From Neobacillus mesonae (GTDB lineage Bacteria > Bacillota > Bacilli > Bacillales > Cytobacillaceae): DNA of 64,000 nt. Location of the stretch: positions 32,659 to 96,658 of the forward strand of contig NZ_JAMBNQ010000018.1 in assembly GCF_023715155.1 (NCBI RefSeq), given 5' to 3'. Both the position numbers and the translations under genes were made by a program. Every line of letters begins with the position of its first letter. The stretch's first letter is position 1. Positions 17,585 to 24,614 of the stretch are shown here, in pieces. Under the pieces are notes generated by a model. It did no database searches. It had not been told where the DNA came from and was given only the letters and a program-made list of their open reading frames with translations.

Positions 17585-18883
17585 TTAAACACTTGAAGGA
17601 ACTTTTTTCACTTTAACACCCTTTTTTGAGCTCAGTTCTGGATGAATTCTTCGAATGACTGAAGGTCTTGCAAGGACAAGAATAACACCGATAAACAGCA
17701 AAGAAGAGACAATAATAGTCCATTGTGCTGGAAAAACATCGTACAAGAAACCAAATAACACCATTCCAATCGGCATCAATGCCATTGCCATTGTTTCCAA
17801 TATTGAAAATACCCTTCCCTTAAAACGGTCATCAATTTGTTTTTGCAAAATAACCATGATTGGCGTATTGGTCGTCATGTCCATTGCTCCCAGCCCCAGC
17901 TGAAGCACCATATAATAGGCAAATATTATGTGATGAGGAAACTTCAGCATTAATGGCATCGAAATGGCCATCATAATAACCCCCATACCTAGAATCCCCC
18001 ATTTTGACACTAGTAATGGATATCTTACTTCTTTCCGAACCGTGTAATATATCGACAACAATAACATTCCGGCAGCAAAAGCCCCTTCTGTCAAGCCAAA
18101 TTGCTGAGATGTCATTTTTAATTTTTCAATCAGAATAAATGAATAACCAACCTGATAGGCACCAAAAAAAAAGTTAATTAGCAAGGCAATCCATAGGACA
18201 ATCATCAATAGTGATTGTGTTTTGATATAATCAATCCCAGATTTCATACTTTCCCAGATTGGTTCTTTTTCATCATCTTCTGTATTCTTGCTGGTAAACA
18301 GATTAAAATTCATGGTAGATTCTAAAATTACCGCTATACTTGATGCTGCCATGTATACAAAGAGAAACGTTGACATTGATACTGTTCCATACAACAGTCC
18401 CCCAATTGCTGGGCTTCCAATAGATGCAAAGGAAATGGACATTTGATTTAAAGACATGGCTTTTTGAATCCGGTCCTGATCAACAAGACCTGTAATAGAA
18501 GAGGAAAAAGCGACACCGGAAAAAATGGATGTTAGGGATAAGATGCATGAGGTAGTGTAAATAGCGGATAAAGACAAGCCCGTTTTAAAACTAACAATGA
18601 GCAGTCCGGCAATTGCCAAGGATGAAGCAATTTGTGAAAAAATAACAATCTTCTTCCGCGAATAATTATCCACAATGTACCCTGCAAACGGTGCTGCAAT
18701 GGTCCGCGGTAATATATTGCAGATTAAATTAGCTGCAAAACTTGCTGCAGAACCTGTTGCCTGCAAAATATAAAAACTAATCGCAAATGCATAAACCTGT
18801 GCACCAAAAGTAGAAATCATTTTGCTAACTGTTAACGTCCAAAGATGATATGTGGCCTTTTTTACCTTTAATGAATTTTTCAA
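17585..18883 (-). CDS. MFS exporter (MFS_3 / macrolide-efflux-like)
   Basis: 432 residues with twelve hydrophobic segments; start TTG 18883 with GGGGG upstream. The pattern YSRKKIVIFSQIASSLAIAG after the second helix and NMSIS-type central region (SLNQMSISFASIGSPAIGG) resembles DHA3-type exporters of the MefA/EntS group. The long central loop (about residues 195-212, FTSKNTEDDEKEP) divides the two halves. It is divergent from an XRE-TPR regulator with two identical palindromes between them, suggesting control by that protein. The exported substrate is unknown. Confidence 0.83.
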   Translation of the reverse strand: MKNSLKVKKATYHLWTLTVSKMISTFGAQVYAFAISFYILQATGSAASFAANLICNILPRTIAAPFAGYIVDNYSRKKIVIFSQIASSLAIAGLLIVSFKTGLSLSAIYTTSCILSLTSIFSGVAFSSSITGLVDQDRIQKAMSLNQMSISFASIGSPAIGGLLYGTVSMSTFLFVYMAASSIAVILESTMNFNLFTSKNTEDDEKEPIWESMKSGIDYIKTQSLLMIVLWIALLINFFFGAYQVGYSFILIEKLKMTSQQFGLTEGAFAAGMLLLSIYYTVRKEVRYPLLVSKWGILGMGVIMMAISMPLMLKFPHHIIFAYYMVLQLGLGAMDMTTNTPIMVILQKQIDDRFKGRVFSILETMAMALMPIGMVLFGFLYDVFPAQWTIIVSSLLFIGVILVLARPSVIRRIHPELSSKKGVKVKKVPSSV

Positions 18884-18903
18884 TTAAACCCCCGCCTCTA
18901 AAT

Positions 18904-18920
18904 GTTTAATTTTATTAAAC
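18904..18920. promoter_or_regulatory. Palindromic operator candidate 1 (MFS/XRE-TPR divergent promoter)
   Basis: GTTTAAT-TTT-ATTAAAC, a perfect 7-bp inverted repeat about 20 bases upstream of the MFS start. An identical-arm copy lies at 18959-18975. Confidence 0.65.
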
Positions 18921-18958
18921 AAATTATATCATGGCATCCTCTTCCTTTTCAAGCTAAA

Positions 18959-18975
18959 GTTTAATATAATTAAAC
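18959..18975. promoter_or_regulatory. Palindromic operator candidate 2 (MFS/XRE-TPR divergent promoter)
   Basis: GTTTAAT-ATA-ATTAAAC, the same 7-bp arms as the site at 18904, 55 bases apart (about five helical turns), 36 bases upstream of the regulator start. Confidence 0.65.
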
Positions 18976-19010
18976 CAATTGATAAATTAGTCTAGGAGTG
19001 AAATATTTTA

Positions 19011-20228
19011 ATGTTAGGTGAACGAATTCGAGAAATACGAAAAAGAAAAAAGATGACACTTGAAGCTCTTGCTGGTGACGAGCTGACTAAGGGAATGCTC
19101 AGCTTAATCGAAAATAATAAGGCGAATCCATCAATAGAAAGCTTATCTTATATCGCCGGGAGATTGGGGGTGGAAGTAAGCGAACTCCTTGAGGATATCA
19201 GTTCTCAGAAACTGCGGGCATTGCTGGATGAGGCAGAAAAAATTTTTAATCTAAATAAAGCGGAAGTACCAAACAAATTTGAACAACTAATTGCGCTGAT
19301 TGAGCCCTATATTAAAAGCCTTTCACAAGGATATGAATCTGCACGTTTATTAGAGATTTACTGCCGAAGTCTTTATCAGGAAAAGCAGGACGGATGGCAG
19401 GAATTATCCAAAAAAGCGGCTAATCTGTATGATGACATGAATCTGACATCTAAACGGGCTGGTATTGGAATCTTCTGGTCAATGGTAAAATTTATTCAAC
19501 ATGACTATTCAGGATCTTTAAGTATCTTTTTACAGGAACGAAAACAATTGGAGGCCAAACACCATTTTATTGACCCTATGACAAGGGTTGACTTGGATTA
19601 TCATGAAGCTATCCTCCATTTCGCTATCGGTGATTCGGAGGCGGCGGCGGCTGTAATGAAAAATGCAATTCAATTTTCAAAAGAGCATCGAATTTTTTAT
19701 CGGATTGATGATTTATACAGGCTTGCTGCAGCACATGGCTTAATGACAAAAGATAAGGAACAGCAGCAGCACTATTTATTAAAATTAAAGCAATACGGCG
19801 ATTTTACCGAGGATGAGCAATCCCTTATTTTTTATGATCTTTTTCAAGCCTTGTCACTTAATTCAGAGGAGGAAAAATACCACGAGGCCCTTGGCATAAT
19901 CGATAAATATTTATCCGATTCGAAAACAGATGAAGACTACAGGGCTTGGTTCCTTCTAGAAAAAGGAAAATCATTATTTGGTTTAGGCAGGCTGTATGAA
20001 GCTCTCGTTTGTCTGGAGGAAGTGGAAATCCCTGACTATGCTCATCATCCATATGATTTATCCTTGTTTTATATAAAAGATTCGTATAAAGCACTTTGCC
20101 ACGCTGGGCTTGGTAATCAAGAAAGAGCATTGCGGGAGGCAAAAACGGCTGTTAAACATTTTGAGGAGATGCCGCCTACACCATACAAGGAATTTGCTCT
20201 CGAAACGTATAATTCTGTTAAAAAATGA
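19011..20228 (+). CDS. XRE-family transcriptional regulator with TPR domain (Rgg/PlcR-like architecture)
   Basis: 405 residues. An N-terminal helix-turn-helix (GERIREIRKRKKMTLEALA ... GMLSLIENNKANPSIESL) is followed by about 330 residues of helical tetratricopeptide-like repeats, including WFLLEKGKSLFGLGRLYEALVCLEEVE. In Firmicutes this architecture often binds a signalling peptide. No small secreted peptide gene is visible next to it. GGAGTG precedes the ATG. The divergent MFS exporter is the likely target. Confidence 0.85.
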   Translation: MLGERIREIRKRKKMTLEALAGDELTKGMLSLIENNKANPSIESLSYIAGRLGVEVSELLEDISSQKLRALLDEAEKIFNLNKAEVPNKFEQLIALIEPYIKSLSQGYESARLLEIYCRSLYQEKQDGWQELSKKAANLYDDMNLTSKRAGIGIFWSMVKFIQHDYSGSLSIFLQERKQLEAKHHFIDPMTRVDLDYHEAILHFAIGDSEAAAAVMKNAIQFSKEHRIFYRIDDLYRLAAAHGLMTKDKEQQQHYLLKLKQYGDFTEDEQSLIFYDLFQALSLNSEEEKYHEALGIIDKYLSDSKTDEDYRAWFLLEKGKSLFGLGRLYEALVCLEEVEIPDYAHHPYDLSLFYIKDSYKALCHAGLGNQERALREAKTAVKHFEEMPPTPYKEFALETYNSVKK

Positions 20229-20284
20229 AATTCGCTGTAATTCGCGTCAGGATTTAAGTTGCTTATGACTTTGAAACACAGCAT

Positions 20285-20440
20285 AATAATTTTTTAGTGC
20301 ATGGAGGCAGCCTTTTTTCTTTTGTCCGCACTCTATGAACCTCTCTTAGTGTGAGGTTCTCTGCTCTTTCCTTGTATTCGCGTTCTATGGGACCTTTATA
20401 GTCCTCGCCCTCTGCTTTTTCCTCAAAATTATGTGCCCGA
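20285..20440. repeat. Two-unit 52-bp tandem repeat in convergent gap
   Basis: CTATG cores at 20333 and 20385 (exactly 52 apart) with related flanks (GAGGTTCTCTGCTCTTTCC and AGTCCTCGCCCTCTGCTTT). The second unit holds GGGACC-TTTAT-AGTCC. A 69-codon minus frame crosses it but is repeat-derived and not a credible gene. The rest of the 330-base gap holds only the terminator at 20524. Confidence 0.6.
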
Positions 20441-20523
20441 AATCTGATTATTTTCGTAACTATCCATACCACAAAAATTTAATCCATTCAAAACCATAAT
20501 TTTTTCACTCAACTATCAACCCA

Positions 20524-20554
20524 CGAAAAAAGGCAGCCCTGCGCTGCCTTTTTA
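20524..20554. terminator. Bidirectional terminator between XRE-TPR gene and oxidase operon
   Basis: AAAAAAGGCAGC-CCTGC-GCTGCCTTTTT: perfect 6-bp GC-rich stem plus A/T pairs, with T tracts in both directions. Confidence 0.88.
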
Positions 20555-20560
20555 ATATCA

Positions 20561-21118
20561 CTATTCATATTTAGATGGATCCACAAACAAAATATACCCT
20601 AGATAAATCACAAAACATATGGCGGTTGTTAGGAATCCCCAGCCAAGGATGATTTGATCGATAACGAGGTAATTATTACACAGCTGTACAGGTGCATCAA
20701 CATATAACCACCCCATAACAAAAAACAAAATGGTAAAGAGAATGATAACAACGTTCCTGCCAATCTTTCCTAGTCGTTTCCAGCTATCCCTTAGGGGAAT
20801 TCCGGCTAATAATGGTAAACTGATAAATTTAAAGATTTCCATTCCTGCTTCATTTAATGCTTCATCCATTGTTCTCGGTAAAGTCCAAAAGGAAACGATG
20901 ATGATAAATAACATAATACCAGGCAGGCCGTTTCGATTCCATTTTTCAAAAAAGCCGGGATAACGTTCTTGAAAAAACTTCGCTATTAGAAATCCAGCAA
21001 TAATAAGCATTGGCATTTGCATGTGCATATGGATAATCATGACGGATTCCATTATCTTCGCAACCGGCGGAAGAGCCAGGAAAATAATCATAAATAAACC
21101 TACTAGTAATTGCGTCAT
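20561..21118 (-). CDS. Membrane protein of the ba3 oxidase operon (distantly CtaG-like)
   Basis: 185 residues with about five hydrophobic segments. Near residue 24 a Met/His-rich stretch, MESVMIIHMHMQMPMLIIAG, recalls the copper-binding MHMxxHM-type helix of CtaG-family oxidase assembly proteins, but overall resemblance is weak; a DUF1404-type membrane protein is another option. Its start is 2 bases past the SCO stop, with AGGGGAG as ribosome site, so it is co-transcribed with SCO and the oxidase. A role in copper delivery or oxidase assembly is inference from context. Confidence 0.6.
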   Translation of the reverse strand: MTQLLVGLFMIIFLALPPVAKIMESVMIIHMHMQMPMLIIAGFLIAKFFQERYPGFFEKWNRNGLPGIMLFIIIVSFWTLPRTMDEALNEAGMEIFKFISLPLLAGIPLRDSWKRLGKIGRNVVIILFTILFFVMGWLYVDAPVQLCNNYLVIDQIILGWGFLTTAICFVIYLGYILFVDPSKYE

Positions 21119-21120
21119 GA

Positions 21121-21756
21121 TTACTCCCCTTCTTCCTGTTTAAGAATATTGATAACTGTTTTAGCTGCTTCGTCAGGTTTCTTATAATCTAAAACATCCA
21201 CTAATGTACCCTTTTTATTCACTAGGTAAAAAGCTGAATTATGGGCAAACGTTCCATTTTTATCAGGAATGACAATAACCCCAAATGCCTTCAGTAAAGT
21301 ATCCAATTCCTTATGATTTGGAATTCTAGCCATTCTCCAAGTTTCCCCATCACTATGAAAATAAGTTCGATATTTTTCCAATGTCTCAGGCGTATCCCGC
21401 TCCGGATCAAAACTAATACTTAAGAAGGTTATATCTTTACCCAAGTATTTTTTTGGTATTTTTTTATAAACTTGTAACATATTCATTTCAAGCTGCGGGC
21501 AAACCGTTGTACAGGATGTATATAAAAATGTAACGAATACATATTTATTTTCAAATTCAGAAATCGAATATTCCCGACCTTTGCTGTCTTCAAAGTTGAC
21601 ATTTGGAAATTTCGGTCGATCATGCATTAATTTGTTCACTCTTGCCTTCTCTGCGGTATAGGCAGTAAATCCATCTGTTCCAAAAAAGAATAGACTAAAA
21701 CCAAATATAATTACGATGATGCCAGCTAATGTGGTTTGCCAATTTTTCTTGATCAT
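21121..21756 (-). CDS. SCO1/SenC-type copper chaperone
   Basis: 211 residues from ATG 21756 with GGAAG 8 bases upstream (a GTG at 21765 is less likely). One N-terminal membrane anchor is followed by a thioredoxin-like domain with the copper site CTTVC in LYTSCTTVCPQLEMN and the distal His in GTFAHNSAFYLVN. SISFDPERDTPETLEKY is a family signature. It loads the CuA centre of cytochrome oxidase subunit II outside the membrane. The operon context with ba3 oxidase subunits supports this. Confidence 0.92.
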   Translation of the reverse strand: MIKKNWQTTLAGIIVIIFGFSLFFFGTDGFTAYTAEKARVNKLMHDRPKFPNVNFEDSKGREYSISEFENKYVFVTFLYTSCTTVCPQLEMNMLQVYKKIPKKYLGKDITFLSISFDPERDTPETLEKYRTYFHSDGETWRMARIPNHKELDTLLKAFGVIVIPDKNGTFAHNSAFYLVNKKGTLVDVLDYKKPDEAAKTVINILKQEEGE

Positions 21757-21784
21757 TATGATCACTTCCTGCTTAATTTAGCAT

Positions 21785-21824
21785 AAAGAGACAGCCCTAT
21801 CTATCGAGCTATCTCTTTTTTAAA
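21785..21824. other. Intercistronic hairpin between oxidase subunit I and SCO
   Basis: AAGAGACAGC ... GCTATCTCTT with one mismatch, in the 124-base gap before the SCO gene. The T run is on the plus side, so a stability or processing element is as likely as termination. Confidence 0.4.
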
Positions 21825-21880
21825 AATTCATTTCCAGTTCACGCCATAAGCCGCTGACCAGGGCGTTTCTGTATTTCTTT

Positions 21881-23560
21881 TTACCAAGTTTTAAATCCTG
21901 GAGATCCTGGAGGTCCGTTAAGAATAAATTCTGATAATGGAATGACATATGCCATTGCTACAACGATTAGCATAACGATAATCCAGATACCCCAGCGCTC
22001 TGTCCAGTAAGGAGTTGGAGAAGCATTTTCTTCGACATCCGCAATTGGAAATTCTGTTTCCCCTTTTGGTGCAAAGAACATCATGTTGATCACAGCATAC
22101 ACTTGAAGGATTACACCAATGATTAACAATGTTCCCCCGATAGCTAATGCCATCATATATGGGTCCCAGCTTAATGCAGTTGCATGATCGCCATATGTTG
22201 TATAAGAAGTTCTGCGTGGTGATCCGAATAACCCTACTGTATGCATGGAACCTGACATAAAGATCATGCCAATTGTCCAGATCCAAGTTTGGATGACACC
22301 TAATTTATTGATTTTTGGTGTTAGAACACGTCCTGAAATATATGGAACTAACCAATAACTAATACCAAAGAATGCCAATGCGACCGTCACACCAAGTGTT
22401 AAGTGGAAGTGGCCGACAATCCACATCGTATTATGCACAACTGTGTCCAATTGGTTGGTTGTTTGCGCGATACCACCGGCACCTGCTGGAATAAAGGAAG
22501 CCATACTGATAAATAGTGCTAAGAAGCGGACATCGCCCCATGGCATTTTCTTATACCAGCCGATAAGTCCTTTTCCTCCTTGCTTTCTTGCTGTTTTTTC
22601 AAATACAGCAAACATTGCAAATGCTGTCATTAATGATGGGAAACCAATTGCTAAACTCATAAATACGTGCATCATTTTAACTGGAAGAGAAATACCAGGG
22701 TCAATGATTTGGTGGTGAAATCCACCAGTAATATTCATAATGACCAAGGCAATAATAACAACGCGGGTTAATGTATCACTCCAACGTTTGCCGCCAATTA
22801 ATTTCGGAGCAATGACATACCATGCAGAAGTGGCTGTTAAATACCAGATATTAACGAGCGTATGTCCAAATGCCCAGAATAACGTACGAGAAACCATAAC
22901 ATTAACGGTCTTAGTCCAGCCAATAGACCAAGGAATAAGCGTTAGAACTTCGATTGCTACAGGAATAAGTGCAAAAAACATTAGGATATTAATACCAGTC
23001 GCAAAGTAAGAAAAGATTGGAACATGCTTACCTTTGTTATTTTTCCGCCAATTTGCTACTTGGATAAATCCTCCGATGTTGCATAGCCACATACCTACTG
23101 CGAAAAATACCAAACCGATATAAAACATTGGGTGTGCCTTTAAAGGCGGATAAAATGTGTACATTACTGATGCTTCATTCATCAGGATTGGAATAACAAC
23201 CAATACTGCACCAATAATCTTGGCTGCAAACGCAGTCCAGACAATCTTTCTGACCTTTGGAAGAAGACCTCCCAGTTCATGAGAAAGACCTGCATAGAGA
23301 TACCCGAATGTAAAGAAAGTAGTAAATGCAAGAAGCATGAACACACCGTGCATTGTAAGAATTTGATAATAGTTTAACCACGATGGCAATTCCAAAAGAC
23401 CTGCACGGTTTAAACCTTGTGCTAAACCTAAAAATCCACCAATTAACAATATCACAAATGATACAAATAAATATGTTTTTGAAATTTTTGCGTCTTCTTT
23501 ATTAACACCTAGTAAATTATTAACCTTTGTATTAAATGTTTGATTGATTGCTGTTTCCAT
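21881..23560 (-). CDS. cbaA: Cytochrome ba3-type oxidase subunit I (type B heme-copper oxidase)
   Basis: 559 residues with about 13 membrane helices. Heme ligands and the active site are visible: low-spin heme His in MHGVFMLLAFTTF; CuB His in FWAFGHTLVNIWYLTATSAWY, with the Tyr five residues downstream as in type-B oxidases; the HH pair of CuB in GGFHHQIIDPG; and heme His in MWIVGHFHLTLG. The K-channel Glu-type H-x3-E of type A enzymes is absent. It reduces O2 to water. It is third in the IIa-II-I order, typical of bacillar and Thermus ba3 enzymes. Confidence 0.93.
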   Translation of the reverse strand: METAINQTFNTKVNNLLGVNKEDAKISKTYLFVSFVILLIGGFLGLAQGLNRAGLLELPSWLNYYQILTMHGVFMLLAFTTFFTFGYLYAGLSHELGGLLPKVRKIVWTAFAAKIIGAVLVVIPILMNEASVMYTFYPPLKAHPMFYIGLVFFAVGMWLCNIGGFIQVANWRKNNKGKHVPIFSYFATGINILMFFALIPVAIEVLTLIPWSIGWTKTVNVMVSRTLFWAFGHTLVNIWYLTATSAWYVIAPKLIGGKRWSDTLTRVVIIALVIMNITGGFHHQIIDPGISLPVKMMHVFMSLAIGFPSLMTAFAMFAVFEKTARKQGGKGLIGWYKKMPWGDVRFLALFISMASFIPAGAGGIAQTTNQLDTVVHNTMWIVGHFHLTLGVTVALAFFGISYWLVPYISGRVLTPKINKLGVIQTWIWTIGMIFMSGSMHTVGLFGSPRRTSYTTYGDHATALSWDPYMMALAIGGTLLIIGVILQVYAVINMMFFAPKGETEFPIADVEENASPTPYWTERWGIWIIVMLIVVAMAYVIPLSEFILNGPPGSPGFKTW

Positions 23561-23575
23561 TAGCCTTTCCCCCCT

Positions 23576-24043
23576 TTACTTAACTGTAATAGTTGTGCTC
23601 ATCATTTGGTGGCCTGCACCGCAATATTCATTACATAGCACTAAATAACTTCCCGGTTTATCAAACTTCTGAGTAACCTTTTGGATATAGCCTGGCATTA
23701 CCATTGCGTTAGCATTGGTTTCGGCAATTTCAAAACCGTGGACAACATCTTTTGAAGTTAAGATAAAATGTACAGTTGATCCAGCGGGAACTTCAATGTT
23801 TCCAGGATTAAAGCTAAATACTTGCATTGTCATGACAACTTCATATTCTTTATCACCAATCTGCTTAATCCCCGGCTTATCAAACGGCGCTGTTTGGTCG
23901 ACTTTTTGTGGGTCAATGTAATCAGTGTTACTTGGTGGTTCCATTCCTTCCGCAACAGCTTGATAGCCTGTAATTAACATGAAAATCATCATGATACTGA
24001 AGCTCAATGCCAGCCAGATTTTTTCATCTTTATGCATCTTCAT
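23576..24043 (-). CDS. cbaB: Cytochrome ba3-type oxidase subunit II (CuA)
   Basis: 155 residues with a single N-terminal helix (WLALSFSIMMIFMLITGY) and a cupredoxin domain. The CuA ligands are in DVVHGFEIAETN (His) and LVLCNEYCGAGHQMM (Cys, Glu, Cys, His, Met). The short single-helix form is characteristic of ba3 (type B) enzymes. It accepts electrons from cytochrome c on the outer face. The ATG overlaps nothing and has GGGGGG upstream; 12 bases separate it from subunit IIa. Confidence 0.93.
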   Translation of the reverse strand: MKMHKDEKIWLALSFSIMMIFMLITGYQAVAEGMEPPSNTDYIDPQKVDQTAPFDKPGIKQIGDKEYEVVMTMQVFSFNPGNIEVPAGSTVHFILTSKDVVHGFEIAETNANAMVMPGYIQKVTQKFDKPGSYLVLCNEYCGAGHQMMSTTITVK

Positions 24044-24055
24044 TCTGTATCCCCC

Positions 24056-24205
24056 CTAAACTCTTCCCATATATAATCCAAATAACACTAAATACGTAAA
24101 AAGAATAACTGCTGCAACCACGCCCAGGGAAATCCATGTTCCCGTTCTTGGTGTTTCTTTTTCTCCACCTGTTTGTTTGTGGTTGTGAACTTTTGTTGAG
24201 CTCAT
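24056..24205 (-). CDS. Cytochrome ba3 oxidase subunit IIa (49-residue single-helix protein)
   Basis: Short frame from ATG 24205 with AAGGGGG 9 bases upstream. The 49-residue product has a polar N-terminus rich in Lys, Thr and Gly (STKVHNHKQTGGEKETPRTG) and one membrane helix, WISLGVVAAVILFTYLVLF, ending GLYMGRV. This is the pattern of CoxIIa (subunit 2A) proteins, which supply the helix missing from the short subunit II of ba3 oxidases. A longer overlapping frame in another phase is a shadow. It is first in the oxidase operon. Confidence 0.85.
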   Translation of the reverse strand: MSSTKVHNHKQTGGEKETPRTGTWISLGVVAAVILFTYLVLFGLYMGRV

Positions 24206-24266
24206 CAGGTTTCAACCCCCTTAATTAGTTCTTACCTATATAATAATTAGGAACCATTCTCAAAGA

Positions 24267-24282
24267 AGTGAACTGAATCACA
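24267..24282 (-). promoter_or_regulatory. Candidate FNR/CRP-type site before the ba3 oxidase operon
   Basis: Minus strand TGTGA-TTCAGT-TCACT, one mismatch from TGTGA-N6-TCACA, 62 bases upstream of the first gene. Fnr of B. subtilis binds TGTGA-N6-TCACA/T-type boxes. Low-oxygen control of a ba3 oxidase would make sense. Confidence 0.5.
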
Positions 24283-24299
24283 ATTTCAAATTGACTTTC

Positions 24300-24557
24300 A
24301 GCACTAAAAAAGACAGATTTTTACTTTTAGCTTTGGGGTGAATATTTTCCAACCTCCTGAAAATGCCTTGTTATCACTGTTTTTAACTTAAAAAAGCGAG
24401 TTTTTATTTTTGTAAAATAGGTTTTTAAGTGAAAAAAATGCCCAAAAATCAAAAATGACAAATTTGTGAATTTGCCATTTCAATAAACGAGCCCCGTACC
24501 TGCAAAGCCGGTGGATAATGCTTTGGACGCTATCGCCATCTCAAGTGACTAAATTCA
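24300..24557. other. Oxidase operon upstream region; possible gene remnant at 24485-24550
   Basis: The 400-base gap is AT-rich and mostly featureless. A sharply more GC-rich stretch at 24487-24550 reads PAKPVDNALDAIAISS then stop on the plus strand, and contains CAAAGC...GCTTTG on the minus strand. It could be the tail of a lost gene or a structured leader. Neither reading is strong. Confidence 0.25.
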
Positions 24558-24600
24558 TAATAAAAAGCTGCGGGATTAGGAGAATCCACACAGCTTTTAA
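24556..24600 (-). terminator. Terminator of the kinase-STAS gene
   Basis: Minus strand AAAAGCTG-TGTGGATTC-TCCT-AATCCCGCAGCTTTTTATT: stem AAAGCTG/CAGCTTTT with inner GGATTC/AATCC pairing, followed by T residues. Confidence 0.78.
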
Positions 24601-24614
24601 TTCAATCTATTGAG

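Noticed and set aside
20263..20472. 69-codon minus-strand ORF after the XRE-TPR regulator
   Set aside because: Lies over the two-copy repeat; no ribosome site; highly charged composition typical of antisense repeat translation.
24030..24215. 61-codon ORF before oxidase subunit II
   Set aside because: Another frame of the same stretch encodes the expected subunit IIa with a proper ribosome site.
24485..24552. c-di-GMP or other known riboswitch before the oxidase operon
   Set aside because: GCAAAGCC and GGACGC fragments occur but in the wrong order; no known aptamer fits.
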